Below are positions 33,512 through 41,559 of a stretch of DNA of 64,000 nt, one piece after another (positions within the stretch are counted from its first letter, which is position 1; each line of letters begins with the position of its first letter). Origin of the DNA: LMUY01 sp965276785 (GTDB lineage Bacteria > Pseudomonadota > Alphaproteobacteria > Acetobacterales > Acetobacteraceae); NCBI GenBank assembly GCA_965276785.1, contig OZ255629.1, positions 620,001 to 684,000 on the forward strand. The letters run 5' to 3'. The notes under the pieces are model-generated. The model worked only from the letters and a program-made list of their open reading frames with translations, did not search any database and was not told where the DNA came from. Both the position numbers and the translations under genes were made by a program.

Positions 33512-35457
33512 TCGGCACCCGCTTGCTGACGGCGCAGGGCGCCCCGGTCGGCTTGGGGAACGAATTGGCTCGGGGCGGGGAAGGGGCTGTGTACGATGTG
33601 GCCGGGCAGCCCGGCAGCGTGGCCAAGATCTACCTCAAGCCGCCCGATCGGTCGAAAGCCGAAAAGATCGCCGTGATGGCCGGCATGGCCAACGACCGTC
33701 TTACAGCCTTGGCAGCCTGGCCGACGGCGACCTTGCACCGGCCGGGCGGCGCGCTGGCTGGCTTCTTGATGCCGCGGGTGGACGCCCACCGTCCGGTGTT
33801 CCAGGTCTACGGCCCGAAGCTGCGGCTGAGGCAGTTCCCCACCGCGGATTGGCGCTTCCTGGTCCATGTCGCGGCTAACGTCGCGCGCGCATTCGGGGTG
33901 ATGCACGCCGCCGGCCTGGTGGTGGGGGACGTGAACCACGGCAACCTGTTTGTTGCGGGCAAGCAGGGCACCGTCCGTTTCATCGACGTGGACAGCATGC
34001 AGGTGAGCCACCGGGGACGGACATGGCTGTGCGAGGTTGGCGTTGACACGCATCAGCCGCCGGAGATGCAGGGTGTCGCCAGCTATCGCGGCTTGGTCCG
34101 CACGCCGAACCACGATGCGTTCGGCCTGGCGGTGCTGATCTTCCAGCTTCTGTGCATGGGGCGGCATCCGTTCTCCGGCCGCTACGCCGGGCCGGGCGAT
34201 CCGCCGGACATCCCGCAGGCCATCGCGCAGTCCCGCTACGCCTACAGCGCGGACACGCGGCGGACGCTGATGTCGCCGCCGCCGGGTAGTCTGAGGATGT
34301 CAGCGTTGCCGCAGACGCTCACCGCGCTGTTCGAGGCGGCCTTCTCTCCCACCGCCATGAAGGGGACCCGGCCGGCGGCCGAACGCTGGGCGGATGAGCT
34401 GACAGGGCTGGGACGTTGCCTGGTTCAGTGCGGCAGCAACGCCGCGCATTGGCATCCACGCGTGGCCGCATCTTGTCCCTGGTGCGAGGTGGAAGGGCGC
34501 AGCGGCGTCGTGCTGTTCCCCGCCGTGTTCGTCGCCGGCCGTGCTGGTGCGGGGATCGTGCTGCTGTGGCGGGAGATCGAGGCGCTGCAGGATCCCGGGC
34601 CGATGCCCGTCCTGCGCCGGCCGGATGCGAGCATGGCGCGGCCCTCCGCCATGGCCGCCGCCGCTGGTCGCCGCCTGCGCAACCGCAAGCTGGCTGCTGC
34701 CGCCATCCTAGTTGCCGGAACCGCGCTGGTGGTCGGCATGGCCTCTTACACGAGCCGGGTATTCCCCTTGCTCGCCTGGGCCTTGCTGGCAATCGGTTGT
34801 TGGCGGTGGCCACGTCTCGCCGATCAGGACCGCATCCGCAGCCGTTTGGCGCAGGTGCGCTCGCGGTGGCGGGACCTGGACGAGACATGGGCCCCCGGCC
34901 CGGCGGCGCGGTTTGCGGCCACGCGACAGTCGCTCGGAGAACTCAAGCGCGAGCACGATGGCTTGACCGAGCGCCGCGAGCGGGAGATGCGCGTATTGGC
35001 CGCAAATCGGCGCCAGGACCAACTCAAGCGGCATCTTGAGGCGTTCGAGATCGCCTCGGCCAAAATCCAGGGGATCGGCAAAGGCAAGGTCGCTGCCCTG
35101 CTGAGCTACGGCATTGAGACCGCGGCCGACATCAAGGAGGCGCGCGTCCTGGCAGTGCCTGGCTTCGGCGCCAAGACGGTAGCCAACATGCTCGCATTCC
35201 GCCGCGCCTGCGAGGCCGCGTTCCGGTTCGACGGCAGCCGCGCCGTGGCGTCTTCCGCGGTCGCGGCGATGGACGGCATGCTCGCGCAACGCCGGGCCAA
35301 GCTCGAAGCTGAACTCGCCGCGGGGCTGGCGCAGCTCAAGGCGATGGTCCAGGCCGAACAACGCCACCGCGGCGCGCTTGCTGCCAGGGAGGCCGCATTA
35401 TCCCCGGTGTTGGCTCAGGCCTTGGCAGACGCCCGCGCTGTGAGAGTCGCGAAGTGA
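33508..35457 (+). CDS. Serine/threonine kinase-like protein with zinc ribbon, two TM helices and HhH domain
   Basis: 649 residues, GTGA overlap with the phosphatase. Kinase domain (about 15-300): glycine loop LARGGEGAVYDV, Lys40 in AKIYLK, catalytic loop GDVNHGN with Asp141 and Asn146, and metal Asp160/162 in FIDVDSM. The usual HRD and DFG are thus replaced by VGD and DVD. A likely zinc ribbon uses C304/C308, H314/H316, C323 and C326 (CPWC). Two membrane helices span about 394-437, followed by a coiled coil and a helix-hairpin-helix pair (about 520-575, IQGIGKGKVAALLSYGI and VPGFGAKTVANML). This matches the TerY-P triad kinase and suggests membrane-tethered nucleic-acid contact. Confidence 0.85.
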   Translation: MIGTRLLTAQGAPVGLGNELARGGEGAVYDVAGQPGSVAKIYLKPPDRSKAEKIAVMAGMANDRLTALAAWPTATLHRPGGALAGFLMPRVDAHRPVFQVYGPKLRLRQFPTADWRFLVHVAANVARAFGVMHAAGLVVGDVNHGNLFVAGKQGTVRFIDVDSMQVSHRGRTWLCEVGVDTHQPPEMQGVASYRGLVRTPNHDAFGLAVLIFQLLCMGRHPFSGRYAGPGDPPDIPQAIAQSRYAYSADTRRTLMSPPPGSLRMSALPQTLTALFEAAFSPTAMKGTRPAAERWADELTGLGRCLVQCGSNAAHWHPRVAASCPWCEVEGRSGVVLFPAVFVAGRAGAGIVLLWREIEALQDPGPMPVLRRPDASMARPSAMAAAAGRRLRNRKLAAAAILVAGTALVVGMASYTSRVFPLLAWALLAIGCWRWPRLADQDRIRSRLAQVRSRWRDLDETWAPGPAARFAATRQSLGELKREHDGLTERREREMRVLAANRRQDQLKRHLEAFEIASAKIQGIGKGKVAALLSYGIETAADIKEARVLAVPGFGAKTVANMLAFRRACEAAFRFDGSRAVASSAVAAMDGMLAQRRAKLEAELAAGLAQLKAMVQAEQRHRGALAAREAALSPVLAQALADARAVRVAK

Positions 35458-35469
35458 CGGCCGTCACTT
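35452..35469. promoter_or_regulatory. 18-base perfect palindrome at kinase end, upstream of acuC
   Basis: AAGTGACGGCCGTCACTT overlaps the kinase stop codon and ends 47 bases before the deacetylase start. It shares the AGTGA-N6-TCACT plan with 30979-30994. Operator and terminator are both possible. Confidence 0.4.
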
Positions 35470-35516
35470 TCCCGCACCCCTAGCTTTAAAGCCGCCAGCA
35501 GCCAATCTCCAACCCC

Positions 35517-36647
35517 ATGCTCCCGGACCCCCGCAACCGCCCGGTCTATATCGGCAGCGAGATTTATCGCGGCTCCACCTATGGCCCGAAACACCCGCTG
35601 GCGATTCCGCGCGTTTCCACCGTCACCGACCTGGTGCGCGCCATGGGGTGGCTGGACGAGGCGGTGTTCGTCGCAGCGCCCATGGCCAGCGTCGCCGAGG
35701 TGACCCGCTTCCACGACCCCGGCTATGTGGCAGCGCTGCAGCGGGCCGAACAGACCCAGGCGGTGAGCGACGCGGACCGGGCCCAATACCGCATCGGCGC
35801 CGAGGGCAACCCGGTGTACCGCGAGATCTACCGCCGGCCGATGACCTCAGCGGGCGGCGTGATGCTGGCAGCCCGCCTCACCGCGGCCGGCGGCACGGTG
35901 TATTGCCCGGGCGGCGGCACCCATCACGGCCGGCCCAACCGCGCCTCCGGGTTCTGCTACCTCAACGACCCGGTGCTCGGCATCCTCACCTGGCTGGATG
36001 GCGGGCTGCAACGGGTGGTCTACCTGGACATCGACGCGCATCACGGTGACGGCGTGCAAGATGCCTTTACGCAGGACGGCCGCGTGCTCACCATCAGCGT
36101 GCACGAAGCCGGGCGCTGGCCGCACAGCGGCCTCGCCGAAGACCGGGCCGGCGGGGCGGCGCGCAACTTCCCGGTTCCCGCCGGCTTCAACGACACCGAA
36201 ATGCGGGTGTTGCTGGAGCAGGCCATCCTGCCGCTGATCGCCCGGCATCGGCCGGACGCGATCTTCCTGCAATGCGGCGCCGACGCGCTGGAAGAGGACC
36301 CGCTGGCCAAGCTGTCGCTGTCCAACAACGCGCACTGGGCGGTGGTGCAGGCGATTCGCGGCTTGGCGCCCCGGCTGATCGTCACGGGTGGCGGCGGCTA
36401 CAATCCCTATACGGTGGGGCGCTGCTGGGCCGGCGTGTGGGCGATGCTGAACGGCATTCCGATTCCGCCGCGCACGACGCCTGCGGCCGAGCAGGTGCTG
36501 CGCTCGCTCAGCTACAACCGGGCCGCCGGGCGCAACCCGCCAGAGCACTGGTTCACCACCTTGCGCGACACCCCGCGCGAAGGCACCGTCCGCCGCGAAA
36601 TCTGGCGGCTGGCCGCTGGGGCGTTGGAGGAGGCCGTGACCGCATGA
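35517..36647 (+). CDS. Histone deacetylase family protein, AcuC-like
   Basis: 376 residues. The arginase/deacetylase fold has the His dyad in GGGTHHGRP, zinc ligands in DIDAHHGDGVQ and QCGADAL, and the glycine-rich TGGGGYNPYTVGRCW. All catalytic residues are present. AcuC-type enzymes deacetylate lysines or small acylated compounds. It is followed with an ATGA overlap by a DUF192 gene and lies 59 bases after the kinase triad. A second deacetylase-family gene at 51868-52802 is frameshifted. Confidence 0.9.
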   Translation: MLPDPRNRPVYIGSEIYRGSTYGPKHPLAIPRVSTVTDLVRAMGWLDEAVFVAAPMASVAEVTRFHDPGYVAALQRAEQTQAVSDADRAQYRIGAEGNPVYREIYRRPMTSAGGVMLAARLTAAGGTVYCPGGGTHHGRPNRASGFCYLNDPVLGILTWLDGGLQRVVYLDIDAHHGDGVQDAFTQDGRVLTISVHEAGRWPHSGLAEDRAGGAARNFPVPAGFNDTEMRVLLEQAILPLIARHRPDAIFLQCGADALEEDPLAKLSLSNNAHWAVVQAIRGLAPRLIVTGGGGYNPYTVGRCWAGVWAMLNGIPIPPRTTPAAEQVLRSLSYNRAAGRNPPEHWFTTLRDTPREGTVRREIWRLAAGALEEAVTA

Positions 36648-37123
36648 ACCGCCGAAGCCTGCTTTTGGGGCTCGCCCTGCTGCCAACCTGCGCCTCGGCC
36701 GATGATGGCCCGACCGCGGCACAGCCCGAACTGCCGAAGCAGAAGCTGGTGATCGTCACCGGCGACGGCGCGCGGCACGATTTCAACGTGGAGATGGCCA
36801 CCACCCCCACCGAGCAGGAGACCGGGCTGATGTTCCGCCCCAGCGTGCCCGAGGGTGGCGGCATGCTGTTCGACTGGGGCGGCGTGCGCGACAGCTCGAT
36901 GTGGATGCGCAACACGATCGCTCCGCTCGACATGCTGTTCATCAACCCGGACGGCAGCATCCGCCACATTGCCGAGGACACCACCCCGCAGAGTTTAGCG
37001 GTCATTCCGTCGGGCGGCGCGGTCCGTGCCACGCTGGAACTGGCGGCGGGCACGGCGGCGCGGTTGCACATCAAGGTGGGGGACAAGGTGGAGGCGAAGG
37101 TGTTCGGCAATTTGCCTTCGTAA
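36644..37123 (+). CDS. DUF192 exported protein
   Basis: 159 residues from ATG 36644, overlapping the deacetylase stop. The signal peptide has a twin-arginine-like start (MNRRSLLLGL) and ends near CASAD. The DUF192 core is evident: TTPTEQETGLMFR, MLFDW, MWMRNTIAPLDMLFI and a hydrophobic C-terminal strand. DUF192 proteins are small periplasmic or extracellular beta-barrels of unknown function. Confidence 0.88.
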   Translation: MNRRSLLLGLALLPTCASADDGPTAAQPELPKQKLVIVTGDGARHDFNVEMATTPTEQETGLMFRPSVPEGGGMLFDWGGVRDSSMWMRNTIAPLDMLFINPDGSIRHIAEDTTPQSLAVIPSGGAVRATLELAAGTAARLHIKVGDKVEAKVFGNLPS

Positions 37124-37132
37124 GGCGGGTGT

Positions 37133-37172
37133 ATAGCGAATTGCTATTGTAGAGGTCATAGCGAAGTGCTAT
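37133..37172. promoter_or_regulatory. Two operator-like palindromes of the toxin-antitoxin pair
   Basis: ATAGCGAATTGCTAT (37133-37147) and ATAGCGAAGTGCTAT (37158-37172) differ at one base and each has ATAGC/GCTAT arms. Their starts are 25 bases apart, so they do not sit exactly on the same helical face. They end four bases before the toxin ATG and fit autoregulation by the antitoxin. Confidence 0.6.
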
Positions 37173-37176
37173 ATCG

Positions 37177-37425
37177 ATGAAGTCGGTGGCCTACAGCCGC
37201 GACGCCGCCAGGGACCTTCGCCGGCATGGCAACGTCTCGGATCGTATCCGCCGGGCTATCAGGGAGTATGCCGCTGATCCGCAGGCGCATGGCAACAACA
37301 TCACCCAGTTGGTTGGCTCGCCAGCGAAGCGGCTGCGGGTCGGCGACTTCCGGGTAATTTCCGACGAGACTGCAACGACGATCACTGTGACCAAGATCGG
37401 TCCGCGCGGTGGGGTGTATGACTGA
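37177..37425 (+). CDS. RelE/ParE-family toxin
   Basis: 82 residues. The compact RelE fold is indicated by the N-terminal YSRDAARDLRRHG, a central helix, QLVGSPAKRLRVGDFRVI and the final ITVTKIGPRGGVYD. RelE-type toxins cleave mRNA on the ribosome; ParE relatives poison gyrase, and the sequence alone does not decide, although RLRVGDFRV favours RelE. It precedes its antitoxin, the HigBA-like order. Confidence 0.85.
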   Translation: MKSVAYSRDAARDLRRHGNVSDRIRRAIREYAADPQAHGNNITQLVGSPAKRLRVGDFRVISDETATTITVTKIGPRGGVYD

Positions 37426-37438
37426 GGGAGTAGAGGAC

Positions 37439-37783
37439 ATGGAACTTATCACCGCTGCCGGGCATGAGCGCGTGGTGCTGGACCGTACGGAATACGAGGA
37501 TTTGGTCGACGCCCGGGACCATGCGCTTGCCATGCAAGACATCGCCGCCGGGGCGCCCGCGCTGAGCGAGGCCGAGCTCGACGAGTATCTCGCTGCCGCG
37601 ACCCCGCTGGCCTATTGGCGCAAGCGCTCCGGCAAGACGCAGGCGGCGCTCGCGGCCGAGGCCGGCGTGTCGCAGCCTTTCCTGGCCCAGATCGAGACCG
37701 GCAAGCGCGAGGGCTCGGTCGGCGTGTTGGCCAAGATCGCCCGGGCGTTGCGGGTGCGGATCGAGGATTTGGTCGCCGACTGA
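37439..37783 (+). CDS. Xre-family HTH antitoxin
   Basis: 114 residues from ATG 37439, eight bases after GGGAG; ATG 37418 overlapping the toxin is an alternative. The N-terminal part (EYEDLVDARDHA) resembles a prevent-host-death-like or toxin-neutralising segment, and residues about 63-110 form a Cro/CI-type helix-turn-helix (SGKTQAALAAEAGVSQPFL). It should neutralise the upstream toxin and repress the operon through the two palindromes at 37133-37172. Confidence 0.82.
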   Translation: MELITAAGHERVVLDRTEYEDLVDARDHALAMQDIAAGAPALSEAELDEYLAAATPLAYWRKRSGKTQAALAAEAGVSQPFLAQIETGKREGSVGVLAKIARALRVRIEDLVAD

Positions 37784-37847
37784 GCGGGCATCGGGCGGCC
37801 TGCTGGTTTGACCCTTGCTGGGAAGCGCACTACATCCCGCGCCGGTT

Positions 37848-37924
37848 CGGGGCGTGGCGCAGCCTGGTAGCGCGCCTGTTTTGGGTACAGGAGGCCGCCG
37901 GTTCGAGTCCGGCCGCCCCGACCA
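37848..37924 (+). tRNA. tRNA-Pro, anticodon TGG
   Basis: 77 bases including CCA. Acceptor CGGGGCG/CGCCCCG, anticodon stem CCTGT/ACAGG around loop TTTGGGT, T-loop TTCGAGT. It reads proline CCA codons. Confidence 0.95.
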
Positions 37925-37947
37925 TGAGAGATCGAGAGGGAAGCCGA

Positions 37948-38256
37948 ATGCGTGCCCGTATTTTCCAGCGCCCGAAGACCGCCATGCAATCCGGTACCGC
38001 CGGCGCCGGCAACTGGGTGCTGGAGTTTGACACCACCCGTGCGGAGGTGAACGATCCGCTGATGGGCTGGTGGGGCCGTGGCGACACGATCGGCCAGGTC
38101 CGCCTGCGCTTCGATACGCAGGAGCAGGCGACCACGTATGCGAAGGCCAACGGCGTGGCTTATGATTTGGAGATTCCGCCGGTTTCCGCCGAGCCCAAGC
38201 CCAAGATCTATGCCGACAACTTCCGCTTCGGGCGGTCAGAGAACTGGACGCACTAG
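37948..38256 (+). CDS. NADH dehydrogenase accessory subunit, NDUFS4-like
   Basis: 102 residues from ATG 37948 with AGAGGGAA upstream; ATG 37924 is in frame but lies in the tRNA end. The ETC complex I conserved region is clear: RPKTAMQSGTAG, NWVLEFD, PLMGWWGRGDT and KPKIYADNFRFGRS. It is the alphaproteobacterial ancestor of the mitochondrial NDUFS4 subunit that stabilises the N module. It sits alone between tRNA-Pro and tRNA-Arg, away from a nuo operon. Confidence 0.93.
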   Translation: MRARIFQRPKTAMQSGTAGAGNWVLEFDTTRAEVNDPLMGWWGRGDTIGQVRLRFDTQEQATTYAKANGVAYDLEIPPVSAEPKPKIYADNFRFGRSENWTH

Positions 38257-38265
38257 AACCTCCGC

Positions 38266-38342
38266 GCGCCCTTAGCTCAGTTGGATAGAGCAACGGACTT
38301 CTAATCCGAAGGTCGGTGGTTCGAATCCACCAGGGCGCGCCA
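38266..38342 (+). tRNA. tRNA-Arg, anticodon TCT
   Basis: 77 bases including CCA. Acceptor GCGCCCT/AGGGCGC, anticodon loop CTTCTAA, T-loop TTCGAAT. It reads AGA codons. Ten bases downstream of the NDUFS4-like stop, so possibly co-transcribed with it. Confidence 0.95.
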
Positions 38343-38353
38343 ACGCCAGTCTC

Positions 38354-38425
38354 TGCCGGCTGAGGGATTTGAACCCCCGACCTTCGGTTTACAAAACCGC
38401 TGCACTACCACTGTGCTAAGCCGGC
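38354..38425 (-). tRNA. tRNA-Thr, anticodon TGT
   Basis: 72 bases, no encoded CCA. Acceptor GCCGGCT/AGCCGGC, anticodon loop TTTGTAA, T-loop TTCAAAT. It is antisense to and 11 bases away from tRNA-Arg. Confidence 0.93.
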
Positions 38426-38484
38426 GCGAGCGACAGTATAGCGTTCGACCGTCGTCCAGCCAACGCTGTTACGAAGCCAGGCCC

Positions 38485-38754
38485 CTACACTCGGCGCACG
38501 AAACCCGGCTCGTCGGGCGGGTCGGCCCAGGTTTCCTCAATCCGGCTCACCGCGGCCATGCGCGGGCCGCGGCGGCATTGCCGCAGCAACTCCTCCACTG
38601 CCGCCGTATCGCCGTAGACCAGCGCCTCCACCGCCCCATCCGCGCGGTTGCGGACCCAGCCATCAACGCCCAGCCGGCCCGCCTCCGCAACCATCCAGTC
38701 GCGATAGCCGACGCCGTGCACCCGGCCCGTGATCAAGAGCTTCTTGGCCCTCAC
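38485..38754 (-). CDS. acyP: Acylphosphatase
   Basis: 89 residues from GTG 38754, coupled to the ATP12 gene as GTGA. The catalytic signature GRVHGVGYRDWM has the conserved Arg, and a second motif GWVRNRADGAVEALVYG has the Asn. It hydrolyses acyl phosphates such as acetyl phosphate or carbamoyl phosphate. It is the last gene of a long minus-strand operon. Confidence 0.92.
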   Translation of the reverse strand: MRAKKLLITGRVHGVGYRDWMVAEAGRLGVDGWVRNRADGAVEALVYGDTAAVEELLRQCRRGPRMAAVSRIEETWADPPDEPGFVRRV

Positions 38755-39452
38755 CGCACCAGCTCCATAAAAGTGGCGGCCTGCGCAATATCGGTTTCGA
38801 CATAGCCCCGGCGGCGCTCCGCCTCCAGGTCCTCGCCCCACATCTCTGCCTGAAAGGCCTCATCGACTCGGGCCAGCAACGCCGCCTCTGGCGCCGGCAA
38901 CGCTCCGCGGGCGAGGGCCAGGCCCAGCACCAAGCTCCCTAGCGCAGGCACGGCCACGCCCAGGCCCGCCAGCACCCAGCCATTCTCGGCCGCAACCGCC
39001 CGGCCCAGCGCCGCCAGCGCCGCCGGGTGCTGCGGCACGAACATCACACCAGCGGTGACCGTCAACGCCGCGCCCAATTCGCGCCGGGCCCAATCCAGCC
39101 AAGGGCGCCAAGCATGGTCCTGCCGCTCGACCAAAGCCGGAGGCGTACCCGCGCGGTAACATAGCAGGTCAGTCTCGCCATAGGCGGCAACGGCCGCGGC
39201 GACCGGCGCTGGATCCGGCACCACGCGGAGTTGCGCCGTGCCAGCCAGCCGGGTGAGCGGCACGTCCGCATAGCTCATCTCCCCGCTCAGCGCGCCGGCA
39301 TTCTGCCATTCCTCCGCAACCGCCTGCGCCAGAGCCGGCTGCGGCAGCAACAATGGCGGGCCATCCGGCAGCCGCAGCGTCTTGCCGTCAAGCTGTACGC
39401 CCCAGCCCTCGGGCGAGGAGACGGCCCGCGCCTCCTGCCACACCCGCTTCAC
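38751..39452 (-). CDS. ATP12 family F1-ATPase assembly chaperone
   Basis: 233 residues. ATP12 features are VQLDGKTLRLPDGPPLLLP, the acidic EWQNAG region, YGETDLLCYRA and a C-terminal helical part. Homologues bind the F1 alpha subunit during assembly of ATP synthase in mitochondria and alphaproteobacteria. It starts 10 bases after the AsmA stop and overlaps acyP. Confidence 0.9.
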   Translation of the reverse strand: MKRVWQEARAVSSPEGWGVQLDGKTLRLPDGPPLLLPQPALAQAVAEEWQNAGALSGEMSYADVPLTRLAGTAQLRVVPDPAPVAAAVAAYGETDLLCYRAGTPPALVERQDHAWRPWLDWARRELGAALTVTAGVMFVPQHPAALAALGRAVAAENGWVLAGLGVAVPALGSLVLGLALARGALPAPEAALLARVDEAFQAEMWGEDLEAERRRGYVETDIAQAATFMELVR

Positions 39453-39462
39453 CGCACGCGGC

Positions 39463-41559
39463 TCATCGAAGCAAGCTCCGCAGCAGGTCGGCCGGCTTGA
39501 CCGACTTGCTGGCCACCGTCGTCGGCATCGGCCCGGCTCGGCCGTCGCGTGCGGCCGTCAGCTCAGGCCCGCAATCCTCCGCCGGGGCGGACAGGCCGCC
39601 AATGGTGAAGCCGGAGCGGCCCGGCGCCCCGTCGGGGGACTCCATGCCGACCGCCGGATGCAGCAGCGTCCCGCCGAGCCGCAAGGGCGCCGCCACGCCG
39701 GTTCCGCCCAGGCGCAGAACCGGCCGCAACTGCAAGGCCAAGGTCTCGGCGGCCAAATCGGCCGTGCCGCCGCCCTCCAGCGACAAGCGGGAGGTATCGA
39801 GCTTCAGCGCACTGACCGTCACTTGGCCCGCTCGGGCATCGAGCCTCAGCGCCAGGCAGCGCACCGCGCTCTGGCCGCCGGGTTCCAGCCCCAGCCCGGC
39901 CGACTTCAACGCGTCGCCGAGCACTGCCGCGAGAGCAGCGTTGGCAATGGCGCCATTCACCAGCGCGACGCCGGCATGGCCGGTCAGGCTGGCGGCCAAG
40001 GCATGCGGGGTGTCTCCGGCGGCGTGCAAGGCCAGGTCCAATTCGGCGGCCCCGCTGGATCCGCCGGGCAAGCCGAGCGCCTGCAGCAGCGCGTCGATAC
40101 TGAACCCGCCGGACTGCAGCGCGATGGCAACAGGCGGCGGCTCGGCGCGCGCATCGGCACTGGCAGAAAGCGCAATCGGGCCTTCGGGCGCAATGATGGC
40201 AAACGGCGACACCGCGAGCGCACCATCGTTCAAGCCGAGATGGCCGGCGGCGTTGTGATAGTCGGCGCCCCCGGCATGCAGCGCACCGATGGAAACCTGC
40301 AGGTCGGCGTCAGCCACGCGGAGCAGGCGCCAAGGCAGTGGGGTATCGGAAAACAGGCGTGGTGGGGAGGCGGGCTTGGCGGCCGGCGACCCTCCGCTGT
40401 CCGGGACGGGCGAGGGCGCGGGAGCCATAGCAGCAGGGCGGGAGGCCAGCATCGTGCGCAGCGCATCGGCGTCCAGCCGGGTGGAGACCAGCGTGCCGCG
40501 CAGCGCCGGCTTGGGCGCGGAGGTGAGTGCCACGTCCCCGGCAAGGTCCCCGGCCGGCGAGGTCACCTCCAGGCCACGCAATGCCACCGATGCGCCGGAT
40601 GGCAGCAGGCTGGCGGCTGCGTGCCAGGCGCCGCCGAGAACTGTCCCGGCGACCTCCACCCGCACCGGTTGGGCCAACGCCCCGGACGTGGCGAGTGCCG
40701 ATAAGGAAGCCGGCGGCAGCGTGGCGGCCAGCCGCACTTGCCGCATCGGCGGGGGCGTGAACGGCAGCAGCGGCGCCAAGTGACTTAGCTCGGCGGCCGT
40801 TGCGTCGAGTTGCCCGCTGACTGTGCCCGTCGCCGGGTCGTAACTGCCACCCACGGTCATGGCTGCGCCTGCGCCGGTCAGCGTTACCTTCGCCGGATAG
40901 CCGGACTTGGCCAGAGTGCGGCCGACCTCCGCCTGCCCGGTGAGGCTCACGCCGTTTAGCCCGGCCGTCACGTTGAGCTGCACCGGATCGGAGGCGAGAT
41001 CGAGCCGAAGCTGCGGCATGTCCAGCACGATGGTGCGGCCCGGCAGCAGGTCGTGCAGCGTCACGCGCGCTTGCGACAACTGCAGCGTGTCGAGCCGGGC
41101 TGCCTTCTCTGGCCGATGCGGCTCAGCAGCGGCGATAGCAGACCCGGGCTTCGGCCCATAAAACAGCCAATTGGGATGGCCCGCCGCGTCCCGCTCCAGC
41201 ACGATGTCGGGCTGCACCAACGTCGCGCTGGTGATCTCCACTTGCCCACGCAGCAACGGCAACAGCGCCAAATGGGCCTCGAAGCGCTTGGCGGTCACCA
41301 TGTCCGGCCGGCTGCCGCCTGGGATGTTGGCCAGCGACACGCCCGTTACCGCGATGCCCGGCGACAAGCTCCACATCGGCCGCACCTTGCCGGCGATCAG
41401 CAATCGGCGCCCGGTGGCGCGATAAGCCGCCCGCTCGATGCGGGTCTTCAATGCACTCGAGCGCAGCAGCACGGTCGCCGCCACGCCGGCGCTGCCCGCC
41501 AGCACGGCCAAGGCCACCAGCGCGAACAACCAACGCCTGCCTGTCTCCGCTCCGGTCAA
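39463..41559 (-). CDS. AsmA-family envelope protein
   Basis: 698 residues from TTG 41559, which overlaps the rluC stop as TTGA; longer in-frame openings run inside rluC. One N-terminal membrane helix (FALVALAVLAGSAGVAATVLL) is followed by a large periplasmic beta-rich domain with AsmA landmarks: TGRRLLIAGKVRPMWSL, ANIPGGSRPDMV, LLPLLRGQVEI and the C-terminal GGTLLHPAVGM. AsmA-like proteins affect outer-membrane phospholipid transport and assembly. Its place behind rluC and trpBA-accD appears to be transcriptional convenience. Confidence 0.88.
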   Translation of the reverse strand: MTGAETGRRWLFALVALAVLAGSAGVAATVLLRSSALKTRIERAAYRATGRRLLIAGKVRPMWSLSPGIAVTGVSLANIPGGSRPDMVTAKRFEAHLALLPLLRGQVEITSATLVQPDIVLERDAAGHPNWLFYGPKPGSAIAAAEPHRPEKAARLDTLQLSQARVTLHDLLPGRTIVLDMPQLRLDLASDPVQLNVTAGLNGVSLTGQAEVGRTLAKSGYPAKVTLTGAGAAMTVGGSYDPATGTVSGQLDATAAELSHLAPLLPFTPPPMRQVRLAATLPPASLSALATSGALAQPVRVEVAGTVLGGAWHAAASLLPSGASVALRGLEVTSPAGDLAGDVALTSAPKPALRGTLVSTRLDADALRTMLASRPAAMAPAPSPVPDSGGSPAAKPASPPRLFSDTPLPWRLLRVADADLQVSIGALHAGGADYHNAAGHLGLNDGALAVSPFAIIAPEGPIALSASADARAEPPPVAIALQSGGFSIDALLQALGLPGGSSGAAELDLALHAAGDTPHALAASLTGHAGVALVNGAIANAALAAVLGDALKSAGLGLEPGGQSAVRCLALRLDARAGQVTVSALKLDTSRLSLEGGGTADLAAETLALQLRPVLRLGGTGVAAPLRLGGTLLHPAVGMESPDGAPGRSGFTIGGLSAPAEDCGPELTAARDGRAGPMPTTVASKSVKPADLLRSLLR

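Noticed and set aside
36272..36643. Longer N-terminus for the DUF192 protein
   Set aside because: The extra frame lies inside the deacetylase gene and would remove the signal peptide from the N-terminus.
39382..40704. 440-codon open frame on the plus strand
   Set aside because: Antisense to asmA; low-complexity Arg/Gly/Gln composition.
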